From Cerioporus squamosus (Eukaryota; Basidiomycota; Agaricomycetes; Polyporales; Polyporaceae): a DNA stretch of 64,000 nucleotides. The notes beneath the pieces are model-generated. The model did not search any database, was not told where the DNA came from, and saw only the letters and a list, made by a program, of their open reading frames with translations. The position numbers and the translations under genes are program-made. The number at the start of each line of letters is the position of its first letter. The first letter of the stretch is position 1. The stretch lies in the NCBI GenBank assembly GCA_022592435.1, contig JABYQS010000119.1:53963-117962 (forward strand). Reading direction: 5' to 3'. Shown piece after piece: positions 22,186 through 37,304 of the stretch.

Positions 22186-23192
22186 ATGTTGTCCTCATCG
22201 TCATTTGCTTCTTCGTCGCTGCGCGCAGCCATCCGCACATCGAAAACACATGCGCTCTCGTCGTCTACGGCCGCGAGGACCGTTTCTGCGTTGCCGTCGA
22301 GGAACTTCTATTCGTCTGCGCGACGCACTGCTGCAATCCACCATGGCCATACTTTCGCGACAGGATCCTACTCCAGGATAGCGCAGCCAGCACGTAACCT
22401 ACGGAGGATATCGCAAGGTACGCCATGGCAATTTCTTCAGTTCTTGTGCTTAAGTACTGAACGAGTGTAGCACGGACCATGTTCATACAGACCGAGACTA
22501 CACCGAATGAGGATTCCTTGAAGTTCATCCCCGGTGTAGAAGTCATGGGCGACGGCACCGCCGAGTTTATGGACACTCGCTCAGCGCTCAAGTCACCACT
22601 GGCCATCCGCCTCATGGGCATCGAGGGCGTTACCGGGGTTTTCTACGGGCCTGATTTCGTCACAGTATCCAAGGATCCCGAGACGTCGTGGTCGGTCATC
22701 AAGCCCGAAGTATACGCCATGCTTATGGAGCACTTCTCTTCTGGCCAGCCACTGTTCCGTTCAGACGAGGACCGAGAGGCGGCCGGTCCCCAGGATACCC
22801 GCATCCTAGACACCGACTCGGAGACTGTCGCCATGATCAAGGAGCTTCTGGAGACTCGAGTGCGGCCGGCCATCATGGAGGACGGAGGTGACATCGAGTA
22901 TCGGGGCTTCACAGATGACGGCATTGTGCAAGTGAAGCTCAAGGGAAGCTGTAGAGGATGCTCTTCTAGCACAGTGACGTTGAAGAGCGGGATTGAGCGT
23001 ATGCTCATGCACTATATCCCGGAAGTGAAGGGAGTTGAGCAGGTACGTTCTTCTGTTTTATTCCACCTCTTGCTCTGTGTCAACCCGGCATCAAAGATCC
23101 TTGACCAGGAGGAAGCCATTGCTCTCAACGAGTTTGAAAAGCTCGAGTCACGGTTAGCCAAAGAACATGGCCATGAGAAGGACTCCAGGTAA
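22186..23192 (+). CDS. NFU1: Nfu1, mitochondrial iron-sulfur cluster delivery protein
   Basis: Late-acting mitochondrial scaffold that delivers [4Fe-4S] clusters to targets such as lipoyl synthase. Exons 22186-22417, 22471-23042 and 23109-23192, total 295 residues. The first 70 or so residues are Ser/Arg/Ala-rich and lack acidic residues, as expected of a mitochondrial presequence. The Nfu N-terminal domain follows (MFIQTETTPNEDSLKFIPG, FFGPDF-like VFYGPDFVTV), then the C-terminal NifU domain (EDGGDIEYRGF, VQVKLKGSCRGCSSS, LKSGIERML). The CRGC motif supplies the cluster-binding cysteines. Start at the ATG at 22186. Confidence 0.95.
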
Positions 23193-23561
23193 TATCCCGC
23201 CGCGGTTATCCTGTCGTTCCGCGCTAACGCGTTCGCCCTCCGGCAACCAGTATCTCCCAGTACATGTCTGTATAGTCTACCTCATGGCTTCTCTCGTTCA
23301 CTACATACATACTGCGTGGAATGCACGATTAATTCTCTCACCATCTCTCACCGTCGTTGCGTTGTGTGAACCTGCGCGGACTGCGACCGCGACCGTGCCG
23401 TCGTGGCCTCGCGCGCTTCAGCGATGTGCCGGATACCGTGAGCCGCGAGCATGTCCCTTCTAAGTATCCATCCTCTCACCGCGGCCTGATCGCCCTCGCG
23501 CCTTCCTATAAATCCACCCCGCTCTGACCGCTTTCGCGTTCTCTGACCTCTATAACCCACC
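23193..23561. other. Intergenic stretch between NFU1 and HEM3
   Basis: Tandem plus-strand genes flank it. It carries the NFU1 3' flank and the HEM3 promoter with a TATA candidate at 23507-23512. Confidence 0.5.
23507..23512 (+). promoter_or_regulatory. Candidate TATA box of HEM3
   Basis: CTATAAATCC lies about 55 bp upstream of the HEM3 start codon in pyrimidine-rich sequence, a plausible core promoter with a short 5' leader. Confidence 0.5.
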
Positions 23562-24718
23562 ATGACCGCCCCTGAGACCCCGCGCAAGTTCGTGCTTGCC
23601 TCGCGAGCCTCGCAGCTCGCGCAGGCCCAGACCAATATCGTGCGCGATGCACTCGTGAAGGCTTATCCTGACACGGTCTTCGAGACGTCCTTCATGGCTA
23701 CTGGTGGCGACAAGAACCAGTCTCAGGCCCTGTATCTTCTGGGAGGGAAGGCGTTGTGGACGGGCGAGCTCGAGGCCGCGATGGCGGAAGGGACCGTGGA
23801 TCTGCTCGTGCATAGCTTCAAGGACGTCCCGACCGTCCTTCCCGAGGGCTGCGAGATCGCCGGGGTGATCGAGAGGGAGAGCCCGCTCGACTGCCTCATC
23901 GTGAAGCAGGGGGCACCGTGGAAGAGGTTGGAGGACTTACCGGACGGGAGCGTCGTCGGGACGAGCAGCGTGCGCCGTGTTGCGCAGCTCAAGCGGCACT
24001 TCCCCAAGCTCGTCTTCAAGGACTGCGTGAGTCCGTGTCCTTCTCACGTACTGACACGTCTCTAACGTCTGCTTCCGTCGCGTTCATCAGCGAGGTAACC
24101 TGTGAGTATTGCTTCTTCTCGTATGCCATCCTTCCCTCATTGTGCTCTAGGAACACCCGCATGGCGAAGCTCGACGCGCCCGACGGCCCCTTCGCCGCCA
24201 TCATCCTCGCGAAGGCCGGCATGGTGCGCCTCGGCTGGGGTGCGCGCATCACCTGCGACCTCGGTCCCCCGACCACGCTGCACGCCGTCTCGCAGGGCGC
24301 CATCGGGATCGAGATCCGCTCAGACGACGAGCGGGCTCGCGCCCTCTGCCGCTCCGTCACGCACTGGCAGACGGAGTGGTCGTGTTTCGCGGAGCGCGCG
24401 TGCCTGCGCGTGCTCGAGGGCGGGTGCAGCGTCCCCGTGGGCGTGTACACGACGCTGACAGAGGAGCCCACTGAGGAGGGGACGCGGAGGGGCAAGCTGC
24501 ACATCACCGGGAGCGTTACGTCGCTCGGAGGCGAGAAGCATGTCGAGCACTCGATCGAGGCGCATGTGCATACGGTCGAGGAGGCGGAGACGATTGGGGC
24601 AAAGCTCGCGAAGGTGCTCATCGAGACGGGTGCGAGGGAGATTTTGGACGAGATCAACAAGGATCGGGAGTCCCGCATACAGCAAGCGAAGGCGAACGAC
24701 GAGAAGGTCGATGCATAA
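23562..24718 (+). CDS. HEM3: Porphobilinogen deaminase (hydroxymethylbilane synthase)
   Basis: Condenses four porphobilinogen molecules into hydroxymethylbilane, the third step of heme synthesis, in the cytosol. Exons 23562-24026, 24091-24101 (11 nt) and 24151-24718, total 347 residues. Signatures: FVLASRASQLAQAQT, LWTGELEAAMAEGTVDLLVH, HSFKDVPT, GTSSVRRVAQLKR, the conserved RGNLNTR loop and LEGGCSVPVGVY, whose cysteine carries the dipyrromethane cofactor. The RGNL residues are encoded by an 11-nt microexon (CGAGGTAACCT) between two normal introns; skipping it would break the frame. All expected catalytic segments are present. Confidence 0.96.
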
Positions 24719-24870
24719 AGGATTGTCGAAGTTAGAGATCGGAAGTGTACAACAGGGTGTATACAGTGCTATAATACAGGGTAAACAGGGTGAACTGAAT
24801 CATTGCGCAGCGATGTACTGGAGGTGAGAATGCGCCACAGGATCACGAGGCGGCGCGATGTGTACCACAG

Positions 24871-27800
24871 CTAATACTCAGCGGGCACATCATCTTGCCA
24901 ATCGGCCACGACCAGGTCATCCTCAACCTGCAGCTCAGGCTTCTTCGGCTTCGCGACCTTCCTCACTTCGACAATACCCCGCATGGCGATCTCCATGTCG
25001 CCCTTCCATTCTGAAGTCGTCGCAGAGGAAAACGCTGCCTTCATGAGGTCATCTGCCTCCCGCGTGTAGCCCACTAGCCTTTGTATATCTCGCTCTCCAT
25101 GCAACGCGGATGTCGGCCTGAGGACTTCGTGCAGGGCATTGGCTTTCTTGAAACGGCGCCTGGAAGGGAGTCAGTCGGCATGCGCAACCTTGAGCACACT
25201 GGGATACGTACGTGATCTCTGTCAAAGACGATCGCATGGTCTCAAGCTCGAGGTGCTGCACGAGGTTCAGTCTCTTCTTCGCGTTGTTCTTCGCGTTGTA
25301 GAGGTTGTACTTCATGGCCTCGACGACCGCGAACAGGTGAGGGACTGGCCCAAGGAACAAGAGTCGATAGTAAGTCTGAGGCCATCCTGCCTTCCGCGCC
25401 TCCTGGAGGAACGCAGCATAGATGCGTCGCTTCATCTCCTCGAAGGGCTTTCGCTTGCCAGCCATTTGCGTGGAGATGCGCCGACGATACGCGGTTGCGA
25501 GCGTACTAGCTGCCTTGAGCTCTTCCGCGCTCGGAGCCTTGGGGCCTGCGTCGGCTCTACCGGAGTCCATCTCGCGAGTGATCTCTTCGAGATTCCCGGT
25601 TAGATCTGTCGTCTCTCTTGCGTCGTTTTCCTCTTCCTCTGCACCCCGGTCGATATCGTGAGCGGAAGACACATCCGAAGTCTCTGCGGTCTCGGTGGGA
25701 AAGCGCGGGGCTGTCGTATCCGGCACATTGGCTGAGGGGTGCGAGCTATGGCTGCTCGAAACCGTATCAAGTACGCCCAGCATGTCAGAGCCGAGAAGCC
25801 TTGGGATATCCTCGACTTGCTTATAGGCGACATGCCGGATACCGGGGAGGGATGGGAGGCGATCGGGGAGGCTTCCGAAGTGTAGCTGCACCAGCTCGTC
25901 GGCTGATGATTCCCCCGAGACAGAGTGGCGGACCGTCTTGGCCAGATCATCCCAGAACCTCGCAGAAACGTATCTGAGGCAATATATATGTTCAGAAATA
26001 GGAGGAGAAGTTAGCTTGAAGGATACGTACTCTTCTACCATGGGCGAGAATCTCCGACCCGGTCGACGGAGGGAAGTAATGATATTGAGTATTTCATTCT
26101 TGCGAGTGAATGTCGACACATTGTAGCCCCAGAAGCACAAGTTCTTGAGACTAGAGTTGATGTATGTCGGCCATGATACCAAACGTAGCCATCTAAGCGT
26201 ACTCACATTCGAACGAGGTACACGTCCCTGACGAGGTACGAGACCTGACTGATATTGGTGTTCTCATAGAGCAGATGCCCTGGGTGTTATGCGGTGTCAT
26301 CTTCACAACTCTACAGAAGATATTAACGCACGTACCAGCTTCTGCGAATCCAGAATACACTCGTTCGAGAAGTTCTGCGATGTTCCGTGAGTACAGGAAC
26401 AGAAGGTCGATCTTCCTGAAGGGAAGTAAGGGGACATGGGGCATGAGACTGAGTAGCCAGCTTTTCGGGAGCATCAGATTGTTGAGGGAGACGGTACCGG
26501 AGTGACTACGAGTAGTCAGTAGGAGGCATCCACACAGATGATCCAGGAGGTCGCAGAGAGTCGTGATGTCGATGGGGATGCGTTGTCCGATGACATGACT
26601 AGCATATGCTTTGCCGTTAGCAGCGGGCTATGTGTTTGAATGAAGTATATCAGGACGTACTTCACAAACAGAACTCCTCTGTCCAATGATATGAAGTCGG
26701 AGTTCTCCAAAAAACTGAGCATGTCGTGAACGACGTATGAACGCTGGTCTCCATGTTTCCTCATCAGGTCGACGGGCCTGAAAAAGGTGACACATTGCAC
26801 TCGTTCCATACAGCTCATAGCAAGCCGAGGATCCAGAACGAAGGCAAGCCGGGCGCATTGAGCAAGTTGCGTGAGGAACTGTCCTTCAGCCCGCCAAGGC
26901 TCAAGATAGTAGAGCACATCCTGCACCCAGATCTTCAAGAGGACGAGGCCTTCCCTGAGCTCCGGGATACGACTGGCAGATAGAGCGTGTAATCCTCCGA
27001 GGTTGTGGTGGGCGGGTATCATCGTTGCGTGCAGTTGTCGAAGCCAGAATCTATCGATCGGTAAGTCCACGTCCTGTTGTATTCTCGATGTTTGTATCCA
27101 TACCTCATTTGATGGATGCGGTTGGGGAAGGACTCAATGCCGTCGACGGTTCGATATATCAGCATTTGCAAGAGATGGATGCGCACGCGGATGTTATACG
27201 CTGCCGCGCCATAGTAGTCAAGTTCCCCATGGTGCCTGGGACATCCATCCCGTGGACAGGGAAGATATGCAGCGTATGCCAGACACGGGCGGAGAGAGTG
27301 AAGCCTTCGGCAGATGATGTTCTCCTCATTCACTTTCTGAAGCAGTCGTTCCCGAAGAACATTCCGGATGATTCTGTCCAGCTCCCAGCGAGGGATAATG
27401 TAGCCCCGCTCCGTGGTCTGGAAGGATCTCAGCAGGCGCTCACTGACGTGTGAGAGGAGGTGCGAGTCCTTCGGCGAAACGAAGTGATCCTCCGTCAAGA
27501 CTTGCATGTTGAAAAGCCTCCGGAGTGCGGAACTGTCTGACGGATGTGTGTTGAAGGAGATTGCTTGCAGTAGACGGACATAGCACAAGAAATTCTGTAG
27601 CTTTATCGCGACCTCTGGCAGAGACGAAGGTGAGAGCTGGACAGGGGTGGAGAACACGTGGTCCAGGCAAAGGAGAGCTTGCGCGAGCCTGTCGGAAGCG
27701 CAAAACTTCTCAGACATATCAACCAAGCTTGAGTGATCCCGAATAGCTATGCCTTGGAACATATTCAGCTGAATATATCATCAGCGTTGGGACACGCCGA

Positions 27801-30800
27801 GGGATGCATACGACGTCGAAAGCTTACCTCATCCAAAGAGGCCTCGTCGACATGGGACAATCTCGGCCTGATAGAGTCCCCGTGGTCCAGTAGCATTCGT
27901 AGAGACGGATGTTGCTTGAATAGCTCGTCTGTGATGATGACACCAAAGGACATAGCGGCCCAGAGTCCGGCCAGAATGATTTCTGCTGCTCTGCTGATTG
28001 ATTGCTCGTTTTGATGATCCAACGAGAGCAGCCGGAGAGCCTCCGGGGTGTTACCCTCCTCGAATAGCAGATCAGCAGCTTCAGAGTACTTCCCAAGCCG
28101 TTCAAGAAGGGTAGCACGTGCGACGTCGAGGCCAAAGTCGTCCATATATTCGAGGGCGTCTTCATCGGTCTCGAAGAGCTCCCTGGCTTTCCTGTTACCC
28201 GGCAGGATGTGAACATCTCCATTGTTACATACAACTGATAGAACTTACTCCACTTCTTGCTCCCTGAGAAAGTAGAGCTTCGAGACCTCGGTGACGGTTT
28301 CGACGACAGCTTCGTCCATCTCGGCTTTGTGCGACCTGATGACTTCCACTGCGCTGTCGAACTTCCCGGCCTGGCGATAGTGTTGAGCGGCGAGGTCGTA
28401 CTTCGAAGCGGCATAATATGCGTCCGCCGCCTTGACATGGTCATCGTTGGAGACAAAGCACTCCGCTGCAATGCGATAGTATACGCTCTTCTCCGCAACC
28501 GCATCGTGCGCGGAGGCAAGGAAAGCCTCCGCCGCAAGAGCATAGGCATCGGCTCGAGAGAGGGATCCCCCGCGAGGGTTCTCCGGAGCAGCCAGAGCCT
28601 GTTCTCGTAGAGTGTACGCGTATGCGACAGCCTTTTCGCGCGGGAGCCCAGCACGCTCATAACAGTGCATGGCCTGAGCGTATCGCTTGCTGTTGAACAG
28701 CGACAGCGCCGTCGCCGCCCACTCTTCTGGAGAAGACGACATTGCGAGCTGCGGTATATCGCTGCCAGGAGTGCATGATTCGACTAGTCCTTTGCGATCC
28801 CAGAGTGTCTTTGGCCTTTCATGAGCACAACCTTCATTCAAGTGGCCATAAAACTCACACGCATCGGCTCCCCCTTCACGGAGCTATCCGCAATCCATAG
28901 ATTTTTCCGGGCCCTCGTGATCGCGACGTATAGAAACTTGAGCTGTGAGATTTGTGAGTCATATGGTGACATAGGATGACCCTTTGATAAACCGAGTCAC
29001 CTCGCGACAGATGCTGTTGTGACGTATCTCATCGAACTGCGGAGCAGGGACGTGTTCACTCGACGGGAGAGCGTTCAAGACCAATCGCCATCGCGATACG
29101 TCCGCCGTTGAGTCCTCAAAGAAATTGTACAGTAGGACCTGAGGAATGAGCTTAGTTCGAAGGTCACCAGTGACATGTTGATGCGTACGTCATTGAACTC
29201 AAGGCCCTTGGCTTCGTACAGCGTCCTAAACGAATTCTGAAGTCAATGTGCTATCGACAAGTGGGATGAGACAACGCAACTGACAAGATCAAACCGATCT
29301 CCCCAACTTGGCTCCGGAGTTTCTCGCGAGCGCTTTCGTTGCGAACCAGAATACCTGCGGCGACATAGAAGATGTGTGAGCTTTCAACCACCCACCGAGT
29401 TAGATGGCGTCCCTACATTGTTGAGCGCCGAATTCGATGTGACTTCCTCTGCCCAGTAATACCGCCAAGATCGTCCGTGTCAGTGAGCGACTGCTGGTCG
29501 GACATGCATTGTTGTATGACTCACGATTCGCCAAACAGGAACTGCTCGTAGCGCGCTGTATCTTGATCCCACCCGCTGAAGAAGACAGGCTTCAAGCCGT
29601 CAACCATGCCTCTCTCCTGAGCGAGATTGTCAATCGCATATGGCCAGAAGGTCGTGATGAGTTCTACAACGGTGTGTGCGCAATTGACGATTCCGGCGTG
29701 GGAACGATAGTTAACCGCAAGTTGGAAGGACTCCGGCTGCACCTGCTTGATAGCCGTAACAGCTGCCACGTTCTTTGCAGCAAGTATGCCTCAGAGATTG
29801 GCTTATTGAAGGAGTATGCTGAACTTGCATACCTCTTCGAGTCTGTACATGAAAGCCTTGAGGTCGTTGAAGCGGAAGGCGCTCCCGGCGGAAATTGTCT
29901 GCGCCGTATCTCCTGCCCAAAACAGTCCATGGGGGTTGCGACAGAGGTTGCGTAGAACTGTGTGAGAGCGCCTATCAGAAGATCGCGTAAATGGACACAC
30001 GATATGGGATCGTACTGAAAGCGTCAATGAGGAGATTGTCTTGAGCCTCATCGACATACCTATCGACCGCCAAGTTAGAAATGAGCTTCGTATAGAGAAG
30101 AAGAATGCGATACTCACATGAAGTCAATAGCTTGTCCTGGGACACCTCCGCGGAGAGATCTGATAAGGGCATGCGAACTGCAGCTAGTCAGCAGTGCAGT
30201 CGTATCGTCGTCAGGTAGTCGGCATACCGATCGGCAGCGTCCCACTCTCCCCGTTCCGCCTTCTGCTTCGAGTAAACTTGGAACGACTGATAGATCGACT
30301 CCCTTTGCTTTGAACCAACAGCTTCGGAGCGCCTGCTTTTGCAGTATGTCTCTTGGTCGAGGTATCCCTCCGGTTTCTCCAAAGCTTGCTCGGAGCCCTT
30401 GATGATACCTTTAGGCTGATGAGCGAACAGTCCACAACTATTAATAGTGAAGACTGACCTATGAATTCAGCGAAAACGAAGGTAGGATCTACAGACAAGT
30501 GTCAACCCCGAACTCTGTGACATGAAATAGGATGAAGCTACCTAAACCTTTGGCCAATCCTTGACGCAAGTGCGGCCAGTACTCGGCGATGAATTTCTTC
30601 TCAGAGACGAAGGCGTCTTGCCGTTTCCTGATCTGATCGCTGGACCATCGTCGAGGCTGGAAAGTAGGGTCGCGGAGCTCCATCGAATCGTGAACTGCCT
30701 GCGAGACCGCTTCGTTCTCCTGGTGTTTCTCAAGCTCGTACAGGTACTCGTTCTCGAGGAGACGGCATATCTGGCGACTGACTTCTGTATTCGCCCCAAA

Positions 30801-33456
30801 GTAACGGCATATGAAATCAACGTACCTGGTCAAAGGTGAGGAACATAGGGAAATGCTCGTCCGACAACGCTCCAAAGCGCTCGGGAAGGTCCCCGCGGTG
30901 CCAAACCTCTTCATCCTTGTCGACGAGGATGGCTTGCTGGACACTCTTGCGCATGACTTCATCCTTAGTCTCCTTCCCTGCAAGGAGGGATCTGAATAGG
31001 GCGGCGAAGTACTCCTCTACCTTTTCGGCGAGGACGCGGGATTGTGTGACGAACATCTGGCGGGGCTTGAAGAGTGTCTCGCGGAAGTCTTCCCACGAGC
31101 GCTCGATGCCGAGCATCTTGAACAACATCGTCGTTGTCTTCCTGTATAAGTAGTGAGCAGTGCAGTGAAGCCATGAATTATGTCGAATGTAACTCACCCT
31201 GTGCCGCTTCTGCCTAAGTAGCGGAGGGAGCGTGCTCAGTATCGGGTTTCGAGCTCAATAACACCCCAATATACCTAAGACGTAACACGAAGAGGGGTGT
31301 TCAATGATCTGCTTCTCCTTGGGGCTGCAGAGCTGTTAGGTATCGAACTCCATCCGTTGTAGGAGACCCTTACGAGACGTCGAAGACGTGAGTTATGTTC
31401 TCGTCCGCTAGTATACCTGTTGGAGCATCAGCGGATTGCATACCCGAGATCTCGAGCGAATGCAGCACCATTGAGGAGTGCCTGTGAAGCCAAGGTGAGC
31501 ATTTACGTGGCGCAGAATAGCCTGTATGCACCGACCTGGGAAAATGTGACGAACTTCTCCAGCCTGCAACGTCGTCAACGTCAACCAGCTGCTGAAGGGG
31601 TCCGAAATTGAACGTACACAAGAAGTGAGTGGATCTAAGATAGGAAGATGTCAGTTTACGGATTCGTAGGCACGTCCATCGTCACCCACCTCATCGAGAT
31701 CTTCCTTGACGAGGTTGGGCATGGGGAGTGCCGCTGCAACAGCGTCGGTCTCCAACGGAGGCCACGAGGCGGGCAGGAAGACGTCGCCACGGGAAACATC
31801 TGCGGCCTTTCGGAAGTTGCATCTGCGCCCGCCTCAGCAAGCCAGACGAAGCGATGGTTGAAGTTTACGTACCGTTGTATATACTCCGCGCCCTTGCGCG
31901 ATACTTGACATCCCATACCTTGCCATACACATCGTCCGATTTGGCGGTGAGTGTAAATCCCGAAGATCCGGATCACTAGTTAGTGTCTCGTTAGTCAAGG
32001 CTACATAGCGTGATGCAAAAGGCGAGCCTTACCTTGCCGCTCGACCTGTAAGTACCTTCTGTAAGCGTACTGAATCTTGGATGCAACGATGATGCAGACG
32101 TACGTTGCTCTGGAATTCCGGAACACAATCAATCTGATACTACGTGGTCATCAGCTGACTGCATCTGACTCCGCACCGGAAACGAGCTCACCACAAGACG
32201 AGTGTCCCGAGTCATCTTCGCCTCGAAGATTGGAATCTGGACTTCAGAGCCAGTAAGCCTCTTCTGGTTGTCGTCGGAGAAGTGCCCGTTCGACAGCGCC
32301 CTGCAACGTTGTCAGCCATCATAATTACAGGAGCCGCCGTCGGCACTCACTTGATCTTGTTGATAATAATGCTGAAGGTTGAGGGGTCCTTCTTGCGAGC
32401 CTGTCGCAGATATTGCGAAGCGCCATTTGAGATGAGGATCCGCCACTGCCCGAAGCCCTTGGCACTGTCGAAGTAAAGCGCAGCTTTCATTGGTTGCACG
32501 AACGGATAGGCCCCTGGCTCGGGTGCATGGGTGAGGTCTTCGTCGTGCGAAACATCGACGTTGACGGGTGCTTTTGCAGGTATGTCGTGCGTTTCGGGAG
32601 GGTGGGGCGGCAGATAGAGGTTCTTGAGAAAGAGCGCGAGCGCCGGGTTCCGGAGGATGTCGAGGTAATACTAGTGTAGATTCATTAGTAGCGCGAAGAC
32701 GCTTAAGTCGAAGATACAAACCTTCAAAATGGTCATTTGTTCCTCGAGGATAGTCGCGGCTAGCTCGGAAGCTTGAGACTTCGAACCCGGTACTGCGACG
32801 CCATAGCTGTCGAAAGGCCGAGCATCTATCACAGGAGCACGGTTAGCCCTCATGGATTGCTTGCGCTTCTGCTGGGATTTGCGTTTTGTGGGAGACACTG
32901 GACTTTTGGCGTCGTCATCTTGGATGGCGTCCTCGGCGAAGGTCGTGTATGAAAGAGTCTTCAATACCGGGGGAGCGAGCTCGACAGCGCGACGATGTTG
33001 ACCCAGCAGTGTAAAGGTGTCGGTTGCCGCGTCGGGTGGTAAGAACAGACAGGAGACAGAGAAGCGGTTCAGCAGCCGTGCCGCAAGAGACCCCTCGAAC
33101 GTAGCGGGAGTGTTGGGGAAAAATTGCAGTATGGTGTCGTGGAGCACGCGGAAAGGGTAGTCACCGAGGCCTATGAGGAAGTTGCGTTTGCTGCCTCATC
33201 ACGAGGCGTAAACAGAGACAATGCGCACCTGAGAGCACGAATTCCAACATGTGTGGGATGGACTCCATCTCCACGATCAACTCGTCCAAATCCACCCCAG
33301 GGTCGACGATGTGAACTTCGAAACTGCAAATAGCACTCTCAATGGCCACATCGTCTACCAAGAGCCCTTTTTCGAGCAACGCCACGCAAGTGCGTCCTAC
33401 GCGACGTCCTCTGACATTACTGATGGATTTCGTGCGGATTCGCAGATTTCTGACAT
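24871..33456 (-). CDS. TRANK1-like UvrD/SF1 helicase-domain protein, paralogue 1 (N-terminus disrupted)
   Basis: Very large multi-exon protein resembling the TPR/ankyrin/helicase protein TRANK1; its function in fungi is unknown. Conserved stretches from the N-terminus: LAARLLNRFSVSCLFLPP, MKAALYFDSAKGFGQWRIL, YQIDCVPEFQS, the P-loop GRSGTGKTTTMLFKM (GRSGTG on a 16-nt exon at 31198-31213), QMFVTQSRVLAEKVEEYF, YVDEAQDNLLIDA, GLFWAGDTAQTIS, LAVNYRSHAGIVN, TLYEAKGLEFNDVLLYNFFE and FLYVAITRARKNLWIAD. These cover SF1 motifs I-VI, all with key residues. The C-terminal half has TPR-like helical repeats (MHCYERAGLPREKAV) and a CCCH-like cluster C-x8-C-x4-C-x3-H near 27220. It stops at 24871. The start is uncertain: an ATG at 33456 (MSEICES) parallels the paralogue's MSDIPT but is out of frame with the next homologous segment. 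Confidence 0.78.
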
Positions 33457-34439
33457 GTTTGGAGAGTAGAGCCAGATAGCTCCGTGCAGTGAGCGGTAGA
33501 CGATTGAACGGGGGATAAGTGGTGGTGACTGGAGTGGTAGAGCAATGGGGAAGCAGCACATATACCGTGCGGTGTGCTGGACAACGAGGCTTTCCCGAGT
33601 GGGAAGGGTGCGAGGCACAAGGTTTGCGCTCGAGGATCGCAACCGCGTTTCCCATCGGTCGAAGATCACTGTCAGATGTCACTCAGATCTAGCCTTTGTC
33701 GAATATTTTGAAGGCTCACGGCGATAATATGCTGTTATGTGGGAGGATGACATACATCGTTGGCTACACAGCACGACAGTTAGCGGTCATCTGACAAGCT
33801 TGCTCACACATAGCGTACCTGCATGATTTCGTATCTACAAAGTCAACTAGCGGGCATAACTAGGAGCGAGAAGCCTGCAAGATGTCGTGACTGGTGTGCT
33901 GCGGTAGTAGGGGCGGAGCGCTTGAAATGAAGGAGTGAGCCAGGGATTTGCCGGAGACCTGGCCGATGGGCTTCTCCACCTATACACTCGGTTGTGAGCT
34001 GACCACGTAGTACGTGAGTAGCTATGCCGACAGACATACTGCAGTTCTCAGCATCCGACGAGCGAAGGATTTCTAGGCGATTGCAGTGAACCGCATGCGT
34101 CCGAATTCCATAAAGCGGGCGATCCAAGCCAGGGTGAGCGGGTAGTTGTACCGACCTGTCCGATGGTGACACCGATTCGTTCATCGGAAGGGGTTCTTGC
34201 TGGTGCACTCCTGTGCTGCGGTAGCCCATCTCAGCGTCAAGAACTCGAGTTCTTGACTTGCCATTTGCGTATCATAACCACGTGGACCGGGATCTCCGAT
34301 TCAGATGCAATCGGCAAAGCATGCGGGCGCTTGAAACTTTGTGGCACACAGACTCTGAAGCGCGGACTCAAAGTCTCGTCTTGCCTCAGTCCCAGCAGTT
34401 CACCCTTACTTCACGGTTTACGGCGATCCTCTGACAGCT
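33457..34439. other. Intergenic stretch, divergent TRANK1-like gene and DBP3
   Basis: Upstream of both flanking genes. A minus-strand open frame extends from 33682 into the TRANK1-like gene, but its extra N-terminus has no counterpart in the paralogue. Nothing else was recognised. Confidence 0.5.
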
Positions 34440-36720
<2,281 letters not shown>

Positions 36721-37304
36721 GGTATTGTCTCTTGGGTATTTGTGTCGTATCGTTCTAGAGGGTGTGTTATAGATTTGGCTATCCCACATATATTCTCCGT
36801 AGCCGAGCATGAGTTACCTGAGTATGTTTCGATCTGGCCTACGGAGCTAGAGACATATGCATACCCACCGCATTCATCCCTCTTGCCTGCACTTTGCATC
36901 AATTGAAACCACAGCGTGGACGGATGTGTTGGTTATCGTCGAGGTACTTACATCTGAGGCTCCTCAGTAAGCCTCAGGTTGTAGCCGAGGGTGCGTCACC
37001 GCCGGATCGGGAGGGCTGTGGCTGTGGAGAGCGCGTCAGGGCTGAACTGAGCGGGCCACTCCCGCTCGTCTTCTCCGCTTGTTCTCCTCATCGTCTTCCG
37101 TGTCCTCCTCGCTGTCGCCAACGACGACGGACTGCTCCTTGCGATTGCATCCTGGCTGTTCTTGACGCTGCCATCGCCCCGCCACACCGCCGCCCGTCCG
37201 GGACTGACTGTATTGCATTACGCAGCACTCGCCTCATATATTCCTCTCAGCTCGCCTGATACACGCCGCCACCACCCCTCGACCTCCTGCCCTCGCCACC
37301 AGCC
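36721..37304. other. Intergenic stretch between DBP3 and the oxysterol-binding protein gene
   Basis: Holds the DBP3 3' flank and a pyrimidine-rich leader running into the start at 37305. No coding signal or clear TATA was seen. Confidence 0.5.
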
